From Anaerolineales bacterium (GTDB taxonomy: Bacteria; Chloroflexota; Anaerolineae; Anaerolineales; E44-bin32): a DNA stretch of 64,000 nucleotides. Shown piece by piece: positions 17,169 through 26,068 of the stretch. Under the pieces are notes generated by a model, which saw nothing but the letters and a program-made list of their open reading frames with translations, was not told where the DNA came from and did no database searches. Numbering within the stretch: position 1 is the first letter of the stretch; every line of letters begins with the position of its first letter. The position numbers and the translations under genes were made by a program. The stretch lies in the NCBI GenBank assembly GCA_016927115.1, contig JAFGNH010000073.1, forward strand, positions 1 through 64,000. The letters run 5' to 3'.

Positions 17169-19892
17169 TTATTCTGCGTCCTGCTTGCTTTGTTCTTGCC
17201 GTGTTCCCGACTCCAGCCTGGCGTCGGCCTGCTCCAGTTGTCCATCCAGATCTTCAATATGCTTTTCCAAATCGGCTTGCACCTTACGCAGCTCTGTCTC
17301 CAGGTTCTTGGAAACAGTAATGTCGGTAAAGGTGATCACCACCCCGTCTATCATATTCTCCAGTGTGCGGTAGGGCAAAATGCGAACCATGAACCAGCGC
17401 CCATCGCGAGCTGCGACTTGCTGCTCGTGAAAGACCAGTGTCCGCAGCACCTCACGCGCGTTTTCAGCCAATTCCGGGTAGAGTAGTTCGGAGGCGATAT
17501 CAGTGATCGGCCGGCCCACGTCGCCAGGAATCAACTTGAAAATCCGGTTTGTCCCGGTCGTGAAAAGGCGTACGCGCAGCACCGAGTCCAAAAACAGTGT
17601 AGCGATGTCGGAGCTGTCGAGCAGGTTTTTCATGTCGTTGTTCAACCGTGAAAGATCATCCAGTTTGATCTGCAATTCGTTGTTGACTGTCTGCAGCTCC
17701 TCATTCATGGACTGCATCTCTTCCTTTGAGGTGGTCAGTTCCTCGTTGGTGGATTGGAGTTCTTCGTTGGTTGACTGCAATTCCTCGTTGGTGGACTTCA
17801 GTTCTTCCTGCGAAGTCTGCATATCTTCGCGGATGGTCCGCACTTCCTGGCGGGCTTGCTCCAGGGCCTGCTCCAGTTCCGCTTCCTGCGAATTGTGCGC
17901 TGGCACACGACGGGCTTTACCCGCTATCCGGGTTTCAGCAGGTGTCGTCACCTCCGTGAAAACGATCATCACCATTCCGCGCAGTGCCGCGGGTTCGTTG
18001 ATTGGTTGGAGGGTGACGTCTACAACCTTTGTCCCGCCGTTGGTCCCCACGCTCACATTTTTGAGCATCACCACGCTTTTTTCCCGAACCGCCTTTTGGA
18101 ACGCGCTGCTCAGTTCGTAACTCAACCCTTCGCGTGCCATCGCAAAGATGTTCCAGTTGGCTTTGCCGGCTGCAGGCTCGAGGAATTTACCTGTTCGCCC
18201 GCTGATGTAAAGGATGTCGCCTTTGCTGGTAGTCAGCACTGCTGCCGGGGCATAGGTCTGAAGGAGCAATTGATCTGCCAGAGATTGCAGGTTGGCTGCA
18301 GGCTCAGATAATGCTGGTTGAGCGCCAGGGCGGGCAGCGACAAACGAAGAGGGGAACTCGACTGGCTCCGTTTGCATTGTAGACTCGAGACGCCGGTAGA
18401 GCCGTACTTTATCGTCCAGGGAAGCAAAGAGGTCGGCAAAACCGCCAATAGTCTCCGCATTTCCCAGGAACAGGATGCCGCCGGGAGTCAGGCTGTAGTG
18501 AAAGAGCGGCAGGAGTTTTTTTTGCAGTTCCGGGGTCAGGTAGATGAGAAGGTTGCGGCAACTCAAGATGTCCAACTTGGTAAAAGGTGGATCCATGATG
18601 ATGTTCTGCGGCGCAAAGATGACCATCTCCCGGATCGGCTTTGCGATCTGATAGCCGCGCTCGGTCTGGACGAAGAAGCGGGTGAGCCGCTCCGGTGACA
18701 CATCCGCGGCGATGTTGGCCGGGAAAATCCCCTCGCGGGCTTTTTCGACCGCCTCCCGATCCAGGTCGGTGGCGAAGATCTGCAGGTTTACATTTTCCGC
18801 CGTCTGGCGCGAACCCTGCAATTCCAAAATCTCACGGAAGACGATAGCAAGAGAATAAGCCTCCTCCCCGGTCGAGCAGGCCGGTACCCAGGCGCGCAGG
18901 GTCTTTTGGGGAGCACGTTCGGCCAGAAGCGCCGGGAGGATATTGGTTTTCAACTGCTCCCACGCAGCCGGGTCGCGGAAGAAACTGGTAACGCCGATCA
19001 AAAGTTCCTTGAACAGTAACTCCAGCTCCTGCGGATTCTCCCGAAGCAGCCGGACGTAGTTGGCAATCTTGTCAATTTGGTGAATGCCCATCCGCCGCTC
19101 TATGCGGCGATAGACGGTGCTCCTTTTATACAGCGAAAAGTCTTGACCTGTCTGCGCACGTAACAGGATAACGACCTTTTCAAGAGCGCTTTGGGCCTTA
19201 TCGCCCCGTTCAAGGCCCGACTTGACGATGAGCGGCGCGTGCCGGCGATAGTCGCTGATTTTGCCCGGAAGTTCTTCCACCGCGGCAACGACATCAGCCA
19301 GACCGGCGTCGATCGCGCTGCGCGGCATACCGTCGAATTTCGCTGAAGCCGGCGATTGCACAAAGACGATACCCGCTTTTTCCTTGATGGCGTGTAAACC
19401 AAGTGTACCATCCGAGCCCATACCCGAGAGGATCACGCCGATGCTGTGCTCCTGCTGGTCGTCGGCTAGTGAGCGAAAGAAAAAATCAATCGGCAGGCGC
19501 AAGCCTCGTGGTGCGGTCGGATCGAGCAGGTGCAAGACACCGTGCAGGATGGACATGTCCTTGTTCGGCGGGATCATATAGACGCAGTCTGGTTGGACGC
19601 GGGTACGATCCTTGACCTGGATTACTTTCATCGTGGTGGCTCGCTGAAGCAGTTCAACCATCATGCCCTTGTGTGTCGGGTCGAGGTGTTGGACGATGAC
19701 AAAGGCCATGCCGCTGTTTTCCGGAACATTCGTGAGGAAAAGTTCCAGCGCCTCCAGTCCCCCGGCTGATGCGCCGATGCCGACAATGAGAAAAGAGTGG
19801 GGGATTTCGGGTTCTGTGGAGGTGAGGGGGGCTTCCTGCGCCGGGTTGGTTTCTTTGGACGTATGGCGGGCGGATTTGGTTTGTTTTTTCAT
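17169..19892 (-). CDS. CheB-CheR-PAS fusion (methylesterase/methyltransferase sensor)
   Basis: 907 residues from ATG 19892 (GAGGAACG before it). Order: basic tail; CheB methylesterase domain (~33-220) with Ser42 in GASAGG, His69 in VQHLDP and Asp161 in GMGSDG; CheR methyltransferase (~230-480) with the SAM-binding WVPACSTGEEAYSLA; PAS (~530-640); a long repetitive coiled coil (STNEELQ repeated, ~660-740); a second PAS (~750-860); and a C-terminal helix. The usual CheB receiver domain and any kinase domain are absent. Such fusions sense signals outside flagellar chemotaxis; no chemotaxis genes are adjacent. Probably works with the downstream cyclase. Confidence 0.9.
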   Translation of the reverse strand: MKKQTKSARHTSKETNPAQEAPLTSTEPEIPHSFLIVGIGASAGGLEALELFLTNVPENSGMAFVIVQHLDPTHKGMMVELLQRATTMKVIQVKDRTRVQPDCVYMIPPNKDMSILHGVLHLLDPTAPRGLRLPIDFFFRSLADDQQEHSIGVILSGMGSDGTLGLHAIKEKAGIVFVQSPASAKFDGMPRSAIDAGLADVVAAVEELPGKISDYRRHAPLIVKSGLERGDKAQSALEKVVILLRAQTGQDFSLYKRSTVYRRIERRMGIHQIDKIANYVRLLRENPQELELLFKELLIGVTSFFRDPAAWEQLKTNILPALLAERAPQKTLRAWVPACSTGEEAYSLAIVFREILELQGSRQTAENVNLQIFATDLDREAVEKAREGIFPANIAADVSPERLTRFFVQTERGYQIAKPIREMVIFAPQNIIMDPPFTKLDILSCRNLLIYLTPELQKKLLPLFHYSLTPGGILFLGNAETIGGFADLFASLDDKVRLYRRLESTMQTEPVEFPSSFVAARPGAQPALSEPAANLQSLADQLLLQTYAPAAVLTTSKGDILYISGRTGKFLEPAAGKANWNIFAMAREGLSYELSSAFQKAVREKSVVMLKNVSVGTNGGTKVVDVTLQPINEPAALRGMVMIVFTEVTTPAETRIAGKARRVPAHNSQEAELEQALEQARQEVRTIREDMQTSQEELKSTNEELQSTNEELQSTNEELTTSKEEMQSMNEELQTVNNELQIKLDDLSRLNNDMKNLLDSSDIATLFLDSVLRVRLFTTGTNRIFKLIPGDVGRPITDIASELLYPELAENAREVLRTLVFHEQQVAARDGRWFMVRILPYRTLENMIDGVVITFTDITVSKNLETELRKVQADLEKHIEDLDGQLEQADARLESGTRQEQSKQDAE

Positions 19893-20452
19893 CGTTCCTC
19901 TTCTGGATCTCCTGGCTGGTACGGGGAGCGTTAGCCCGCTATGCTGCTGGGAGGGGCTTTGGCGGGAATGTTGTGCGAAAGAGACAAGCCAGGGAGCGCT
20001 CTTCTTTTTCGTTGGGGACAATGAGCGATGTCGGTTTTACCGTAAAAGCGGGTTTTCAGCAGCTTAAACCCTTTCCAATTATATACTCAGCACGGACATA
20101 AAGAAACAAAATCGGAAAGATGGGAAAGACAGTAAGAATGGTCAGAATTCAGCCGCAGGCAGAGCAAGTGCAGCCAGCAGGAGGTGGGCCACTCTGATAA
20201 AAATTTCATTCTCCACAGGTAATATTGAGTAATACCATCACAGGTGCCGGTAAGATCCTCATCCTGGGGAGTATCAAAAAATGGTTAATGTATCTGAGTG
20301 TGGACACGAAATACGCCAATTCTTCACCCCGGGATATCGCATAGACTATAGCGAAGGGGGCCCATAAAAACAGCCGTCGTTTTAGTAATTATGCATGGCC
20401 TAACCTGAATTTGTAGGGATGTGATCCGGGAAAATGTGAATCCGCCTGTCCC
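19893..20452. other. Intergenic region upstream of the lysine operon
   Basis: 560 bases between the divergent CheB-CheR start and the lysine operon promoter. It contains the CheB-CheR ribosome site and an open but start-poor extension of that frame. No gene, RNA or repeat is recognisable. A short frame at 20281-20367 has no ribosome site. Confidence 0.4.
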
Positions 20453-20480
20453 TTGACAAATCCCCGAAGCACGATAAACT
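20453..20480 (+). promoter_or_regulatory. Promoter of the lysine leader/operon
   Basis: TTGACA at 20453-20458, 16-nt spacer, TAAACT at 20475-20480. The predicted transcription start (6-8 nt downstream) falls at about 20487-20488, i.e. at or one base before the ATG of the first leader peptide (20488), so the leader would be translated from a leaderless mRNA. Confidence 0.75.
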
Positions 20481-20487
20481 GTGAGCT

Positions 20488-20547
20488 ATGAACGCACGAA
20501 TAGAACTCAATACCAAGAAGGGCAAGAAGACCTACACCGACCGGTAG
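20488..20547 (+). CDS. Lysine leader peptide 1 (attenuator)
   Basis: A 19-codon frame, MNARIELNTKKGKKTYTDR, with four AAG lysine codons within five positions (20515-20529) and a TAG stop at 20545-20547. It begins at the predicted transcription start, has no Shine-Dalgarno, and is followed by an intrinsic terminator at 20586-20609. Size, Lys-codon cluster and position ahead of a lysine biosynthesis operon are the signature of a transcription-attenuation leader. Too short for gene callers. Function is inferred from these features, not from homology. Confidence 0.78.
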   Translation: MNARIELNTKKGKKTYTDR

Positions 20548-20609
20548 TCTGGTGCCTTCTTGCTTAACCAGTGTTTGAAGAGCGGACCCGCCAGACAGGC
20601 GGGTTTTTT
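20515..20609 (+). promoter_or_regulatory. Lysine attenuator 1: pause, antiterminator and terminator pairings
   Basis: Three mutually exclusive pairings are visible. (1) GCAAGAAG (20522-20529, the last two Lys codons) with CTTCTTGC (20556-20563), 8 bp. (2) GTCTGGTG (20547-20554) with CGCCAGAC (20589-20596), 8 bp with one G-U: the candidate antiterminator. (3) Terminator stem 20586-20592/20598-20604. Pairing 2 uses the left arm and loop of the terminator. A ribosome held at 20515-20529 blocks pairing 1 and leaves pairing 2 free (read-through); a ribosome reaching the stop at 20545-20547 covers the pairing 2 arm (termination). Confidence 0.7.
20586..20609 (+). terminator. Intrinsic terminator of attenuator 1
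   Basis: 7-bp stem ACCCGCC/GGCGGGT, 5-nt loop AGACA, then a run of T (20604-20609), one G and four more T. A textbook rho-independent terminator between leader 1 and leader 2. Confidence 0.88.
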
Positions 20610-20638
20610 GTTTTATTGGGATTTTATGGAGATTGATT

Positions 20639-20728
20639 GTGAAAGCACTGCTGTTCAATAGTGAAATGAAGAAGCAGGTTAAGAAGAACAAGCCAGGACA
20701 TTGTCTGGTTTGTTGTGCTTCTCCCTGA
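20639..20728 (+). CDS. Lysine leader peptide 2 (attenuator)
   Basis: A 29-codon frame from GTG 20639, with GGAGA at 20628-20632. It reads MKALLFNSEMKKQVKKNKPG then HCLVCCASP, with five AAG lysine codons at 20669-20692 plus AAA at codon 2, ending at TGA 20726-20728. An internal ATG at 20666 is an alternative start that keeps the Lys cluster. It lies between terminator 1 and terminator 2, directly ahead of lysW. Unlike leader 1 it has a Shine-Dalgarno, as it must since it is internal to the transcript. Confidence 0.72.
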   Translation: MKALLFNSEMKKQVKKNKPGHCLVCCASP

Positions 20729-20790
20729 CGGCAGAAAACCTCGGAGGACAGGCAGGCTTACCAGATATGCATGGTAAGCCTGTTTTTTTT
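20669..20790 (+). promoter_or_regulatory. Lysine attenuator 2: pause, antiterminator and terminator pairings
   Basis: Same logic as attenuator 1. (1) AACAAGCCA (20687-20695, Lys codon region) with TGGTTTGTT (20706-20714), 9 bp with one G-U. (2) TGTCTGGT (20702-20709) with ACCAGATA (20760-20767), 8 bp with one G-U, the candidate antiterminator. (3) Terminator stem 20753-20763/20772-20782. The GTCTGGT element recurs in both attenuators (20547-20553, 20703-20709) and in both pairs with CCAGA overlapping the terminator's left arm and loop, which suggests duplication of one unit. Confidence 0.68.
20753..20790 (+). terminator. Intrinsic terminator of attenuator 2
   Basis: Perfect 11-bp stem (20753-20763 with 20772-20782), 8-nt loop GATATGCA, then eight T (20783-20790). 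It lies 37 nt before the lysW start, so it gates the whole lysine operon. Confidence 0.9.
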
Positions 20791-20827
20791 ATTCTCTTAT
20801 CAGGTGAAAGACCGAAAGGAGCACATC

Positions 20828-20998
20828 ATGGCACAGATAGAGTGTAATGAATGCAGTGGACAGATAAAAATTGGAGTGGATGTGATGCTGGGAGAAGTTT
20901 TGCAGTGTCCGGACTGCGGTTTGGAGCTTGAAGTAGTCGGCCTCGATCCGCTGCAGATTGAACTTGCACCGGAAATCGAAGAAGACTGGGGAGAGTGA
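20828..20998 (+). CDS. lysW: LysW amino-group carrier protein
   Basis: A 56-residue acidic carrier protein. A zinc ribbon is formed by Cys6/Cys9 and Cys27/Cys30 (IECNEC, QCPDC). The C terminus ends in EDWGE, the invariant LysW tail whose terminal Glu gamma-carboxyl is linked to the alpha-amino group of 2-aminoadipate. All later intermediates up to lysine stay attached to it, which prevents cyclisation and presents them to LysX, LysZ, LysY, LysJ and LysK. AAGGAG lies 8 nt before the ATG; the longer in-frame start at 20771 lies inside the terminator and is excluded. First gene of the operon after the two attenuators. Confidence 0.95.
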   Translation: MAQIECNECSGQIKIGVDVMLGEVLQCPDCGLELEVVGLDPLQIELAPEIEEDWGE

Positions 20999-21001
20999 GA
21001 A

Positions 21002-21901
21002 ATGCATATCGGAATACTGGTTTCACGAATTCGGGTTGAGGAAAAAATGATTATACAGGCGGCAAAGGAGCGCGGCCTCTCCTGTGAGTTGGTCGATGTC
21101 CGCCGGCAGGTTTTCGACCTGCTCGATAGTCAGGCCTGGACACGGTTTGATGCTGTGCTGGACCGTTCTGTCAGCCAGTCGCAGTCGCTTTCGGCAGTGA
21201 GAATGCTCGGCTCATGGGGAATCCCTTGCGTGAACACGTCAGCAGTTATTGAAGTTTGCGGCGACAAACTGCATACATCACTGGCCCTGGCAAACAACGG
21301 CGTGCCGATCCCGGAGACACGTGTGGCGTTCACATCCGAAAGCGCTCTGGAAGCAATCGAGGAACTCGGCTACCCGGTGGTGCTCAAACCTACAGTTGGT
21401 TCATGGGGGCGCCTGCTTTCACGGATCAACGACCGTGATGCGGCTGAGGCGATCCTTGAGCATAAAGCCACGTTGGGGTCCTACCAGCATTCGATCTTCT
21501 ATATCCAGGAATATGTTGACAAAGGCGGCCGCGATATCCGCACATTCGTTGTCGGAGAAAAGACTATCTGCGGCATTACCCGGTCCTCTGAACACTGGAT
21601 CACCAATACCGCACGCGGCGGACGTTCAGCGAACTGCCCGATCACACCCGAGATCGATCGCCTCTCATGTGCTGCAGCGCAAGCTGTCGGCGGCGGTGTG
21701 CTGGCAATCGACCTGATGGAGACACCGGACGGACGGCTGCTTGTGAATGAGGTCAATCACACCATGGAGTTCCGCAACAGTGTCGAACCGACCGGTGTGG
21801 ATATCCCCGGCCGGATTCTTGATTACGTACTGGCCCTGGGCAGTCGTCAGGCTGTGCTGCCGGTGCAGCCCCGGATGGCTCCTGCAGGAGTGAACGCATG
21901 A
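21002..21901 (+). CDS. lysX: LysW-alpha-aminoadipate ligase (RimK-like ATP-grasp)
   Basis: A 299-residue ATP-grasp enzyme that joins 2-aminoadipate to the C-terminal Glu of LysW. Seen: N-terminal [18 protein letters not shown]-binding [20 protein letters not shown] (~125-145), the Mg/ATP site MEFRNSV within [21 protein letters not shown], and [10 protein letters not shown], all typical of LysX/ArgX. It starts 3 nt after the lysW stop. With HICDH, homocitrate synthase and homoaconitase in the operon, lysine rather than arginine is the main product; a dual role in ornithine synthesis via LysW-glutamate cannot be excluded. Confidence 0.93.
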   Translation: MHIGILVSRIRVEEKMIIQAAKERGLSCELVDVRRQVFDLLDSQAWTRFDAVLDRSVSQSQSLSAVRMLGSWGIPCVNTSAVIEVCGDKLHTSLALANNGVPIPETRVAFTSESALEAIEELGYPVVLKPTVGSWGRLLSRINDRDAAEAILEHKATLGSYQHSIFYIQEYVDKGGRDIRTFVVGEKTICGITRSSEHWITNTARGGRSANCPITPEIDRLSCAAAQAVGGGVLAIDLMETPDGRLLVNEVNHTMEFRNSVEPTGVDIPGRILDYVLALGSRQAVLPVQPRMAPAGVNA

Positions 21902-22923
21902 CGACAGTCAGCATCCTGGGCGGTTCCGGGTACACCGGGGGTGAACTGCTGCGCCTCCTGCTGCAGCATCCTGGGGTGCAGGTCCTGCAGGTCACATCAC
22001 GATCCTATTCGGGAAAATTCCTGCATTCTGCCCATCCAAACCTGCGCGGTTATACCAACCTCAAGTTCACAACACCGGATCAGCTCGAACCGTGTGATGT
22101 GCTTTTTGCTGCGCTGCCGCACGGTGAATCTTCAACCCGGATCGAAACAATGGCGGACCTTGCGGAGCGCATCATTGACCTGTCAGCTGATTTCCGTCTG
22201 CGGGATCCGCAGATATACCGGGCCTGGTATGGCAGGGAACACCCTGCGACGGGTTGGCTGAATCGGTTTGTCTATGGCTTGCCGGAACTCCACAGGGGCG
22301 AGATTTCAGATGCCCGTTACGTCAGCGGTGTGGGATGTAACGCCACGGTGGTAAATCTTGCCCTGCATCCGCTCGCTGCACGCGGGCTGATCGAATCGGC
22401 TGTGATTGAGGTTAAAGTCGGCTCTTCAGAAGGTGGAGTGAGCCACAGCCTGGCTTCGCATCATCCGGAGCGCAGCGGCAGCGTGCGGCCGTTCGCACCA
22501 ACCGGCCACCGCCATCAGGCGGAGATGCGCCAGGAGCTTGGTGATTTTCCACTGCATTTTTCTGCCACCGCTATCGAAATGGTGCGCGGCGTACAGAGTA
22601 CCGCCCATGTGTTCCTCAACCAGGATCTGCAAGAGCGTGATGTATGGAAACTCTACCGCGAGAGTTACCACCAGGAACCGTTCATTCGGCTGGTGAAAGA
22701 TCGCCAGGGTGTGGTCCGGCTGCCGGAACCGAAGCTGCTTTGCGGCACGAATCTGTGTGACATTGGTTTTGTAAAAGATCCGGCTTCCAACCGGCTGGTG
22801 GTGATCAGCGCAATTGATAACCTGATGAAAGGTGCCGCCGGAAGCGCGGTCCAGGCGATGAACCTGATGCTCGGATTCGATGAGACCACAGGGTTGAACA
22901 TGATTGGCCTGCATCCTGTGTAG
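21898..22923 (+). CDS. lysY: [LysW]-aminoadipate 6-phosphate reductase
   Basis: 341 residues, homologous to ArgC. It reduces LysW-bound aminoadipyl-6-phosphate to the semialdehyde with NADPH. Visible are the Rossmann start [18 protein letters not shown], catalytic Cys in [14 protein letters not shown] (Cys ~147), and the conserved C-terminal His region. The start overlaps the lysX stop (ATGA), so translation is coupled. It is followed after 12 nt by lysZ. Confidence 0.93.
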   Translation: MTTVSILGGSGYTGGELLRLLLQHPGVQVLQVTSRSYSGKFLHSAHPNLRGYTNLKFTTPDQLEPCDVLFAALPHGESSTRIETMADLAERIIDLSADFRLRDPQIYRAWYGREHPATGWLNRFVYGLPELHRGEISDARYVSGVGCNATVVNLALHPLAARGLIESAVIEVKVGSSEGGVSHSLASHHPERSGSVRPFAPTGHRHQAEMRQELGDFPLHFSATAIEMVRGVQSTAHVFLNQDLQERDVWKLYRESYHQEPFIRLVKDRQGVVRLPEPKLLCGTNLCDIGFVKDPASNRLVVISAIDNLMKGAAGSAVQAMNLMLGFDETTGLNMIGLHPV

Positions 22924-22935
22924 GGAGAGGTGGAG

Positions 22936-23742
22936 ATGATCATAGTAAAAGTTGGCGGCGGTGAAGGGATCAATCTGGAGGCAGTGTGCCGGGATGCAGC
23001 TGAGCTGTTGGGGCAGGGAGAGCAGCTGGTACTGGTGCATGGCGGCAGCCATCGAACCAACCAGGTCGCAGAGGCGCTGGGCCATCCGCCGCAGTTCGTC
23101 ACCTCCCCTTCGGGTTATACAAGCCGCCTGACGGACCGCCGAACGATCGGAATATTCGAAATGGTCTACTGCGGCGAGATCAACAAGGGCATTGTTGAGC
23201 GCTTGCAGGCGCTTGGAGTGGATGCTGTCGGATTGTCCGGTGTCGATGGTGGATTATGGAGCGGGCCGCGTAAAGATGCGATCCGGGTGGTGGAAAACGG
23301 GCGTCAGCGTATTGTCCGGGATAACTACACCGGCAGAGTTGAGCAGGTCAATACCTCTCTGCTGAAAATATTGCTGGGGGGCGGCTTTCTGCCGGTGTTG
23401 ACTCCACCGGCGATCAGCTTCGAGGGCGAAGCAATCAATGTGGATGGTGATCGGGCGGCGGCTGCGACTGCAGCTGCACTGGGGGCAGACCGGCTGGTTG
23501 TGCTCTCGAATGTTCCTGGTGTGCTGCGCAGCTTCCCGGATGAGTCTTCCCTGATCCCGCGCATCAGCGCTGCTGAGCTCAATCAGGTGGCGGAGGATGC
23601 TGCAGGAGGTCGTATGCGGATCAAGCTGCTGGCGGCCGGAGAAGCGCTGGCTGCAGGTGTCCCGCAGGTTTTAATAGGGGATGCTCGTTGTGAAAACCCC
23701 ATCCGGGAAACCCTGAATGGATCAGGGACGCTTATTCAATAG
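22936..23742 (+). CDS. lysZ: [LysW]-aminoadipate kinase
   Basis: 268 residues of the amino-acid kinase (ArgB) family; phosphorylates the delta-carboxyl of LysW-bound 2-aminoadipate. Seen: VKVGGGEGIN (phosphate loop), LVHGGSHRTNQVAEALG, GLSGVDGGLW, and the nucleotide site ADRLVVLSNVPGVLRS. Start at ATG 22936 after GAGG; a GTG at 22930 is in frame but closer to the ribosome site. Sits between lysY and lysJ. Confidence 0.92.
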   Translation: MIIVKVGGGEGINLEAVCRDAAELLGQGEQLVLVHGGSHRTNQVAEALGHPPQFVTSPSGYTSRLTDRRTIGIFEMVYCGEINKGIVERLQALGVDAVGLSGVDGGLWSGPRKDAIRVVENGRQRIVRDNYTGRVEQVNTSLLKILLGGGFLPVLTPPAISFEGEAINVDGDRAAAATAAALGADRLVVLSNVPGVLRSFPDESSLIPRISAAELNQVAEDAAGGRMRIKLLAAGEALAAGVPQVLIGDARCENPIRETLNGSGTLIQ

Positions 23743-23751
23743 GAAAATGTC

Positions 23752-24951
23752 ATGATAGATACTCAGATAGATTATTTAACACAGGAAGCGCTGCGTACCA
23801 GTGGTGTGTACGGAAAAAGAGACCAGGTAATTATTCGTGGTAAAGGTGCGTATCTCTGGGATGATCGGGGCCGGCGCTATATTGATCTTACAGCCGGGAT
23901 TGGTGTTGCCAACCTTGGACATGCACATCCCCGGCTGGTTGCGGCAATTACACAGCAAGCGTCGACCCTGATTACCTGCCCGGAACTGTTCTACAACGAT
24001 CGGCGAGCTGAACTGCTGGGTTCGTTGGCCGGTGTGCTGCCGGAAGGGCTTGAGCGCGTGTTTCTCTGCAACTCAGGCACCGAGGCGGTGGAGGCGGCGC
24101 TGAAATTCGCCCGCTTGAGCACTGGCCGTACCGATGTTGTTGCAGCGATGCGCGGTTTCCACGGCCGCACCTTCGGTGCGTTATCTGCCACCCATAAAAA
24201 CGCGTATCGGGAACCTTTTTTGCCGCTGGTCCCTGGTTTCACCCATGTGCCATTCAACAATTTTGAACGCCTTGCTGCTGCGCTGACGCAAAACACAGCT
24301 GCCGTGATCCTTGAAGTTGTGCAGGGGGAAGGGGGTGTGCGCCCTGGTTCACGGGAGTATTTCCAGGCTGTACGCCAGATCTGTGAACAACGGAATATTT
24401 TGCTGATTCTGGATGAAGTGCAGACCGGTTTCGGGCGCACCGGGCGCTGGTTTGCTTTCGAGCATATGGGTATTGTTCCGGACATCCTGGCTCTGGGCAA
24501 GGGTATTGCCGGCGGGGTGCCGATGGGAGCGACTGTGCTTGGCCCGCGGGTGCGAGAGCTTCCGGTTGGCGTGCACGGCTCCACCTTTGGCGGCAACCCT
24601 CTGGCGGCTGCAGCTGCGATTGCGTCGATCGAGATTTACAAATCGGAAAGGCTGGTAGAGCAAGCGGCTGAACAGGGAGCGTGGTTTTTAGACAGGCTTT
24701 CCCGGATTGAATCACCGCATATCCGTGAGGTGCGCGGGCTGGGCCTGATGGTTGGTGTGGAACTTCGCAGCCGGGTATTTCCGGTTGTGGAAGCCCTTAC
24801 GGAACTGGGCGTTCTGGCGCTTATCGCCGGGCCGACTGTACTGCGTTTACTGCCGCCGCTGGTGATAGACCGGTCAGACCTGGCGGCAGCTGCGGATTTG
24901 CTGGAGCAGGCGCTTACTGTGCTCGATGGAGAGGAAAATACAGATGGTTGA
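23752..24951 (+). CDS. lysJ: [LysW]-aminoadipate semialdehyde aminotransferase
   Basis: 399 residues, class-III PLP aminotransferase (ArgD-like). Converts LysW-bound aminoadipate semialdehyde to LysW-lysine with glutamate as amino donor. Seen: FLCNSGTEAVEAALKFAR (PLP phosphate site), FHGRTFGALSAT, LDEVQTGFGRTG, and the Schiff-base Lys in LALGKGIAGGVPMGA (~Lys250), then HGSTFGGNPLAAAA. AGGAAAA precedes the ATG. Overlaps lysK by 8 nt. Confidence 0.93.
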   Translation: MIDTQIDYLTQEALRTSGVYGKRDQVIIRGKGAYLWDDRGRRYIDLTAGIGVANLGHAHPRLVAAITQQASTLITCPELFYNDRRAELLGSLAGVLPEGLERVFLCNSGTEAVEAALKFARLSTGRTDVVAAMRGFHGRTFGALSATHKNAYREPFLPLVPGFTHVPFNNFERLAAALTQNTAAVILEVVQGEGGVRPGSREYFQAVRQICEQRNILLILDEVQTGFGRTGRWFAFEHMGIVPDILALGKGIAGGVPMGATVLGPRVRELPVGVHGSTFGGNPLAAAAAIASIEIYKSERLVEQAAEQGAWFLDRLSRIESPHIREVRGLGLMVGVELRSRVFPVVEALTELGVLALIAGPTVLRLLPPLVIDRSDLAAAADLLEQALTVLDGEENTDG

Positions 24952-26068
24952 GCCGCTGCAGCTGTTACAGGAACTGGTGAGTATTCCCAGCGTCTCAGGC
25001 CAGGAGGGTGTTGCTGCCGGCTATCTGGTTAATCGGATGGCGGACCTGGGCTACCGGTCGTATATCGATGAAGCCGGGAATGCCGTCGGCGTTCTCGAAC
25101 AACCGGACAGCGAGGGCAGGATCACCTTCGAGGGTGTGCTGATGGGGCATATCGACACGGTGCCGGGTCAGATCCCTGTCGAAATTCGTGACGGCTGCCT
25201 GTACGGGCGCGGAACGGTTGACGCCAAAGGGCCGCTCGCAGCGTTCGTACTTGCCGCCGCACAAACCAACCTGGCACCGGGAACCCGGCTCATTGTTGCA
25301 GGTGCGGTGGAGGAAGAAGCGGCTACATCTAAAGGCGCCTGGTTCTTGGTGGATCACCTCCCGGCACAGGAAGGTGAGCAAAATAGCCGTTCGCCGGACT
25401 TTTGCATTATCGGTGAACCGAGCGGTGGCGATGCAGTAACGCTCGGGTATAAGGGCCGAGCCTTGTTTGACTATACCTGGTCGCAGGAAATGAGCCATAC
25501 CGCCGGACCAGAGCAGGCTGCGGCGGAGAAAGCTGTGACATGGTGGAATGAGGTTCGGGCCTATGCCGACAGTTTTAATAAAAACTGCCGGGGAGTATTT
25601 GACCAGCTTTCACCTTCACTGCGGTTTATAAAAACTCACTCGAATGGAATGTGTGATTCGGTTACCGCGAAAGTCGTAGTCAGGATTCCGCCCGGTGTGG
25701 ATCTGGATACATTTGAAGCAGATATCCGCCGGCTTGCTGTGGATGCGCAGGTGTGTATGTACAGCCAGGTGCCCGCCTATCGATCGCAGCGGAATACACC
25801 ACTGGTGCGAGTGTTTTCAAATGTCCTTCGCCAGAATGGTTTTTTGCCCAGGTTAAAAGTAAAAACCGGTACATCGGATATGAACGTTGTGGGTCCCCGT
25901 TGGGGCTGTCCGATTGTTGCGTATGGCCCTGGCGACAGCAGGTTGGACCATACACCGAATGAACATCTGGAAATCGAAAAATACTTTCAAGCGATAACAA
26001 CACTAATACAAGTCCTTGAACAGGCCCAGGAGGTTCAGCATGAGTTTATGCCAGTTTTCTATCATTGA
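24944..26068 (+). CDS. lysK: [LysW]-lysine hydrolase
   Basis: 374 residues, M20/ArgE-type zinc carboxypeptidase that releases lysine from LysW. Metal ligands and catalytic residues appear in [10 protein letters not shown] (His/Asp), [11 protein letters not shown] (bridging Asp), [10 protein letters not shown] (Glu pair) and [14 protein letters not shown] and the C-terminal DHTPNEH supply the final His. Start at ATG 24944, after GAGGA and overlapping the lysJ end. Its 3' end overlaps the homocitrate synthase start by 29 nt. Could also act on LysW-ornithine. Confidence 0.92.
   Translation: MVEPLQLLQELVSIPSVSGQEGVAAGYLVNRMADLGYRSYIDEAGNAVGVLEQPDSEGRITFEGVLMGHIDTVPGQIPVEIRDGCLYGRGTVDAKGPLAAFVLAAAQTNLAPGTRLIVAGAVEEEAATSKGAWFLVDHLPAQEGEQNSRSPDFCIIGEPSGGDAVTLGYKGRALFDYTWSQEMSHTAGPEQAAAEKAVTWWNEVRAYADSFNKNCRGVFDQLSPSLRFIKTHSNGMCDSVTAKVVVRIPPGVDLDTFEADIRRLAVDAQVCMYSQVPAYRSQRNTPLVRVFSNVLRQNGFLPRLKVKTGTSDMNVVGPRWGCPIVAYGPGDSRLDHTPNEHLEIEKYFQAITTLIQVLEQAQEVQHEFMPVFYH

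Noticed and set aside
20389-20691. 100-residue minus-strand frame
   Set aside because: It runs antisense through leader 1, terminator 1 and leader 2; its Lys/Phe-rich sequence is the complement of those elements and it has no ribosome site.
20488-20827. Lysine riboswitch or T-box ahead of lysW
   Set aside because: The region is too short and lacks the five-helix L-box core and the T-box bulge (TGGN) plus specifier stem; two small Lys-rich frames with terminators explain it better.
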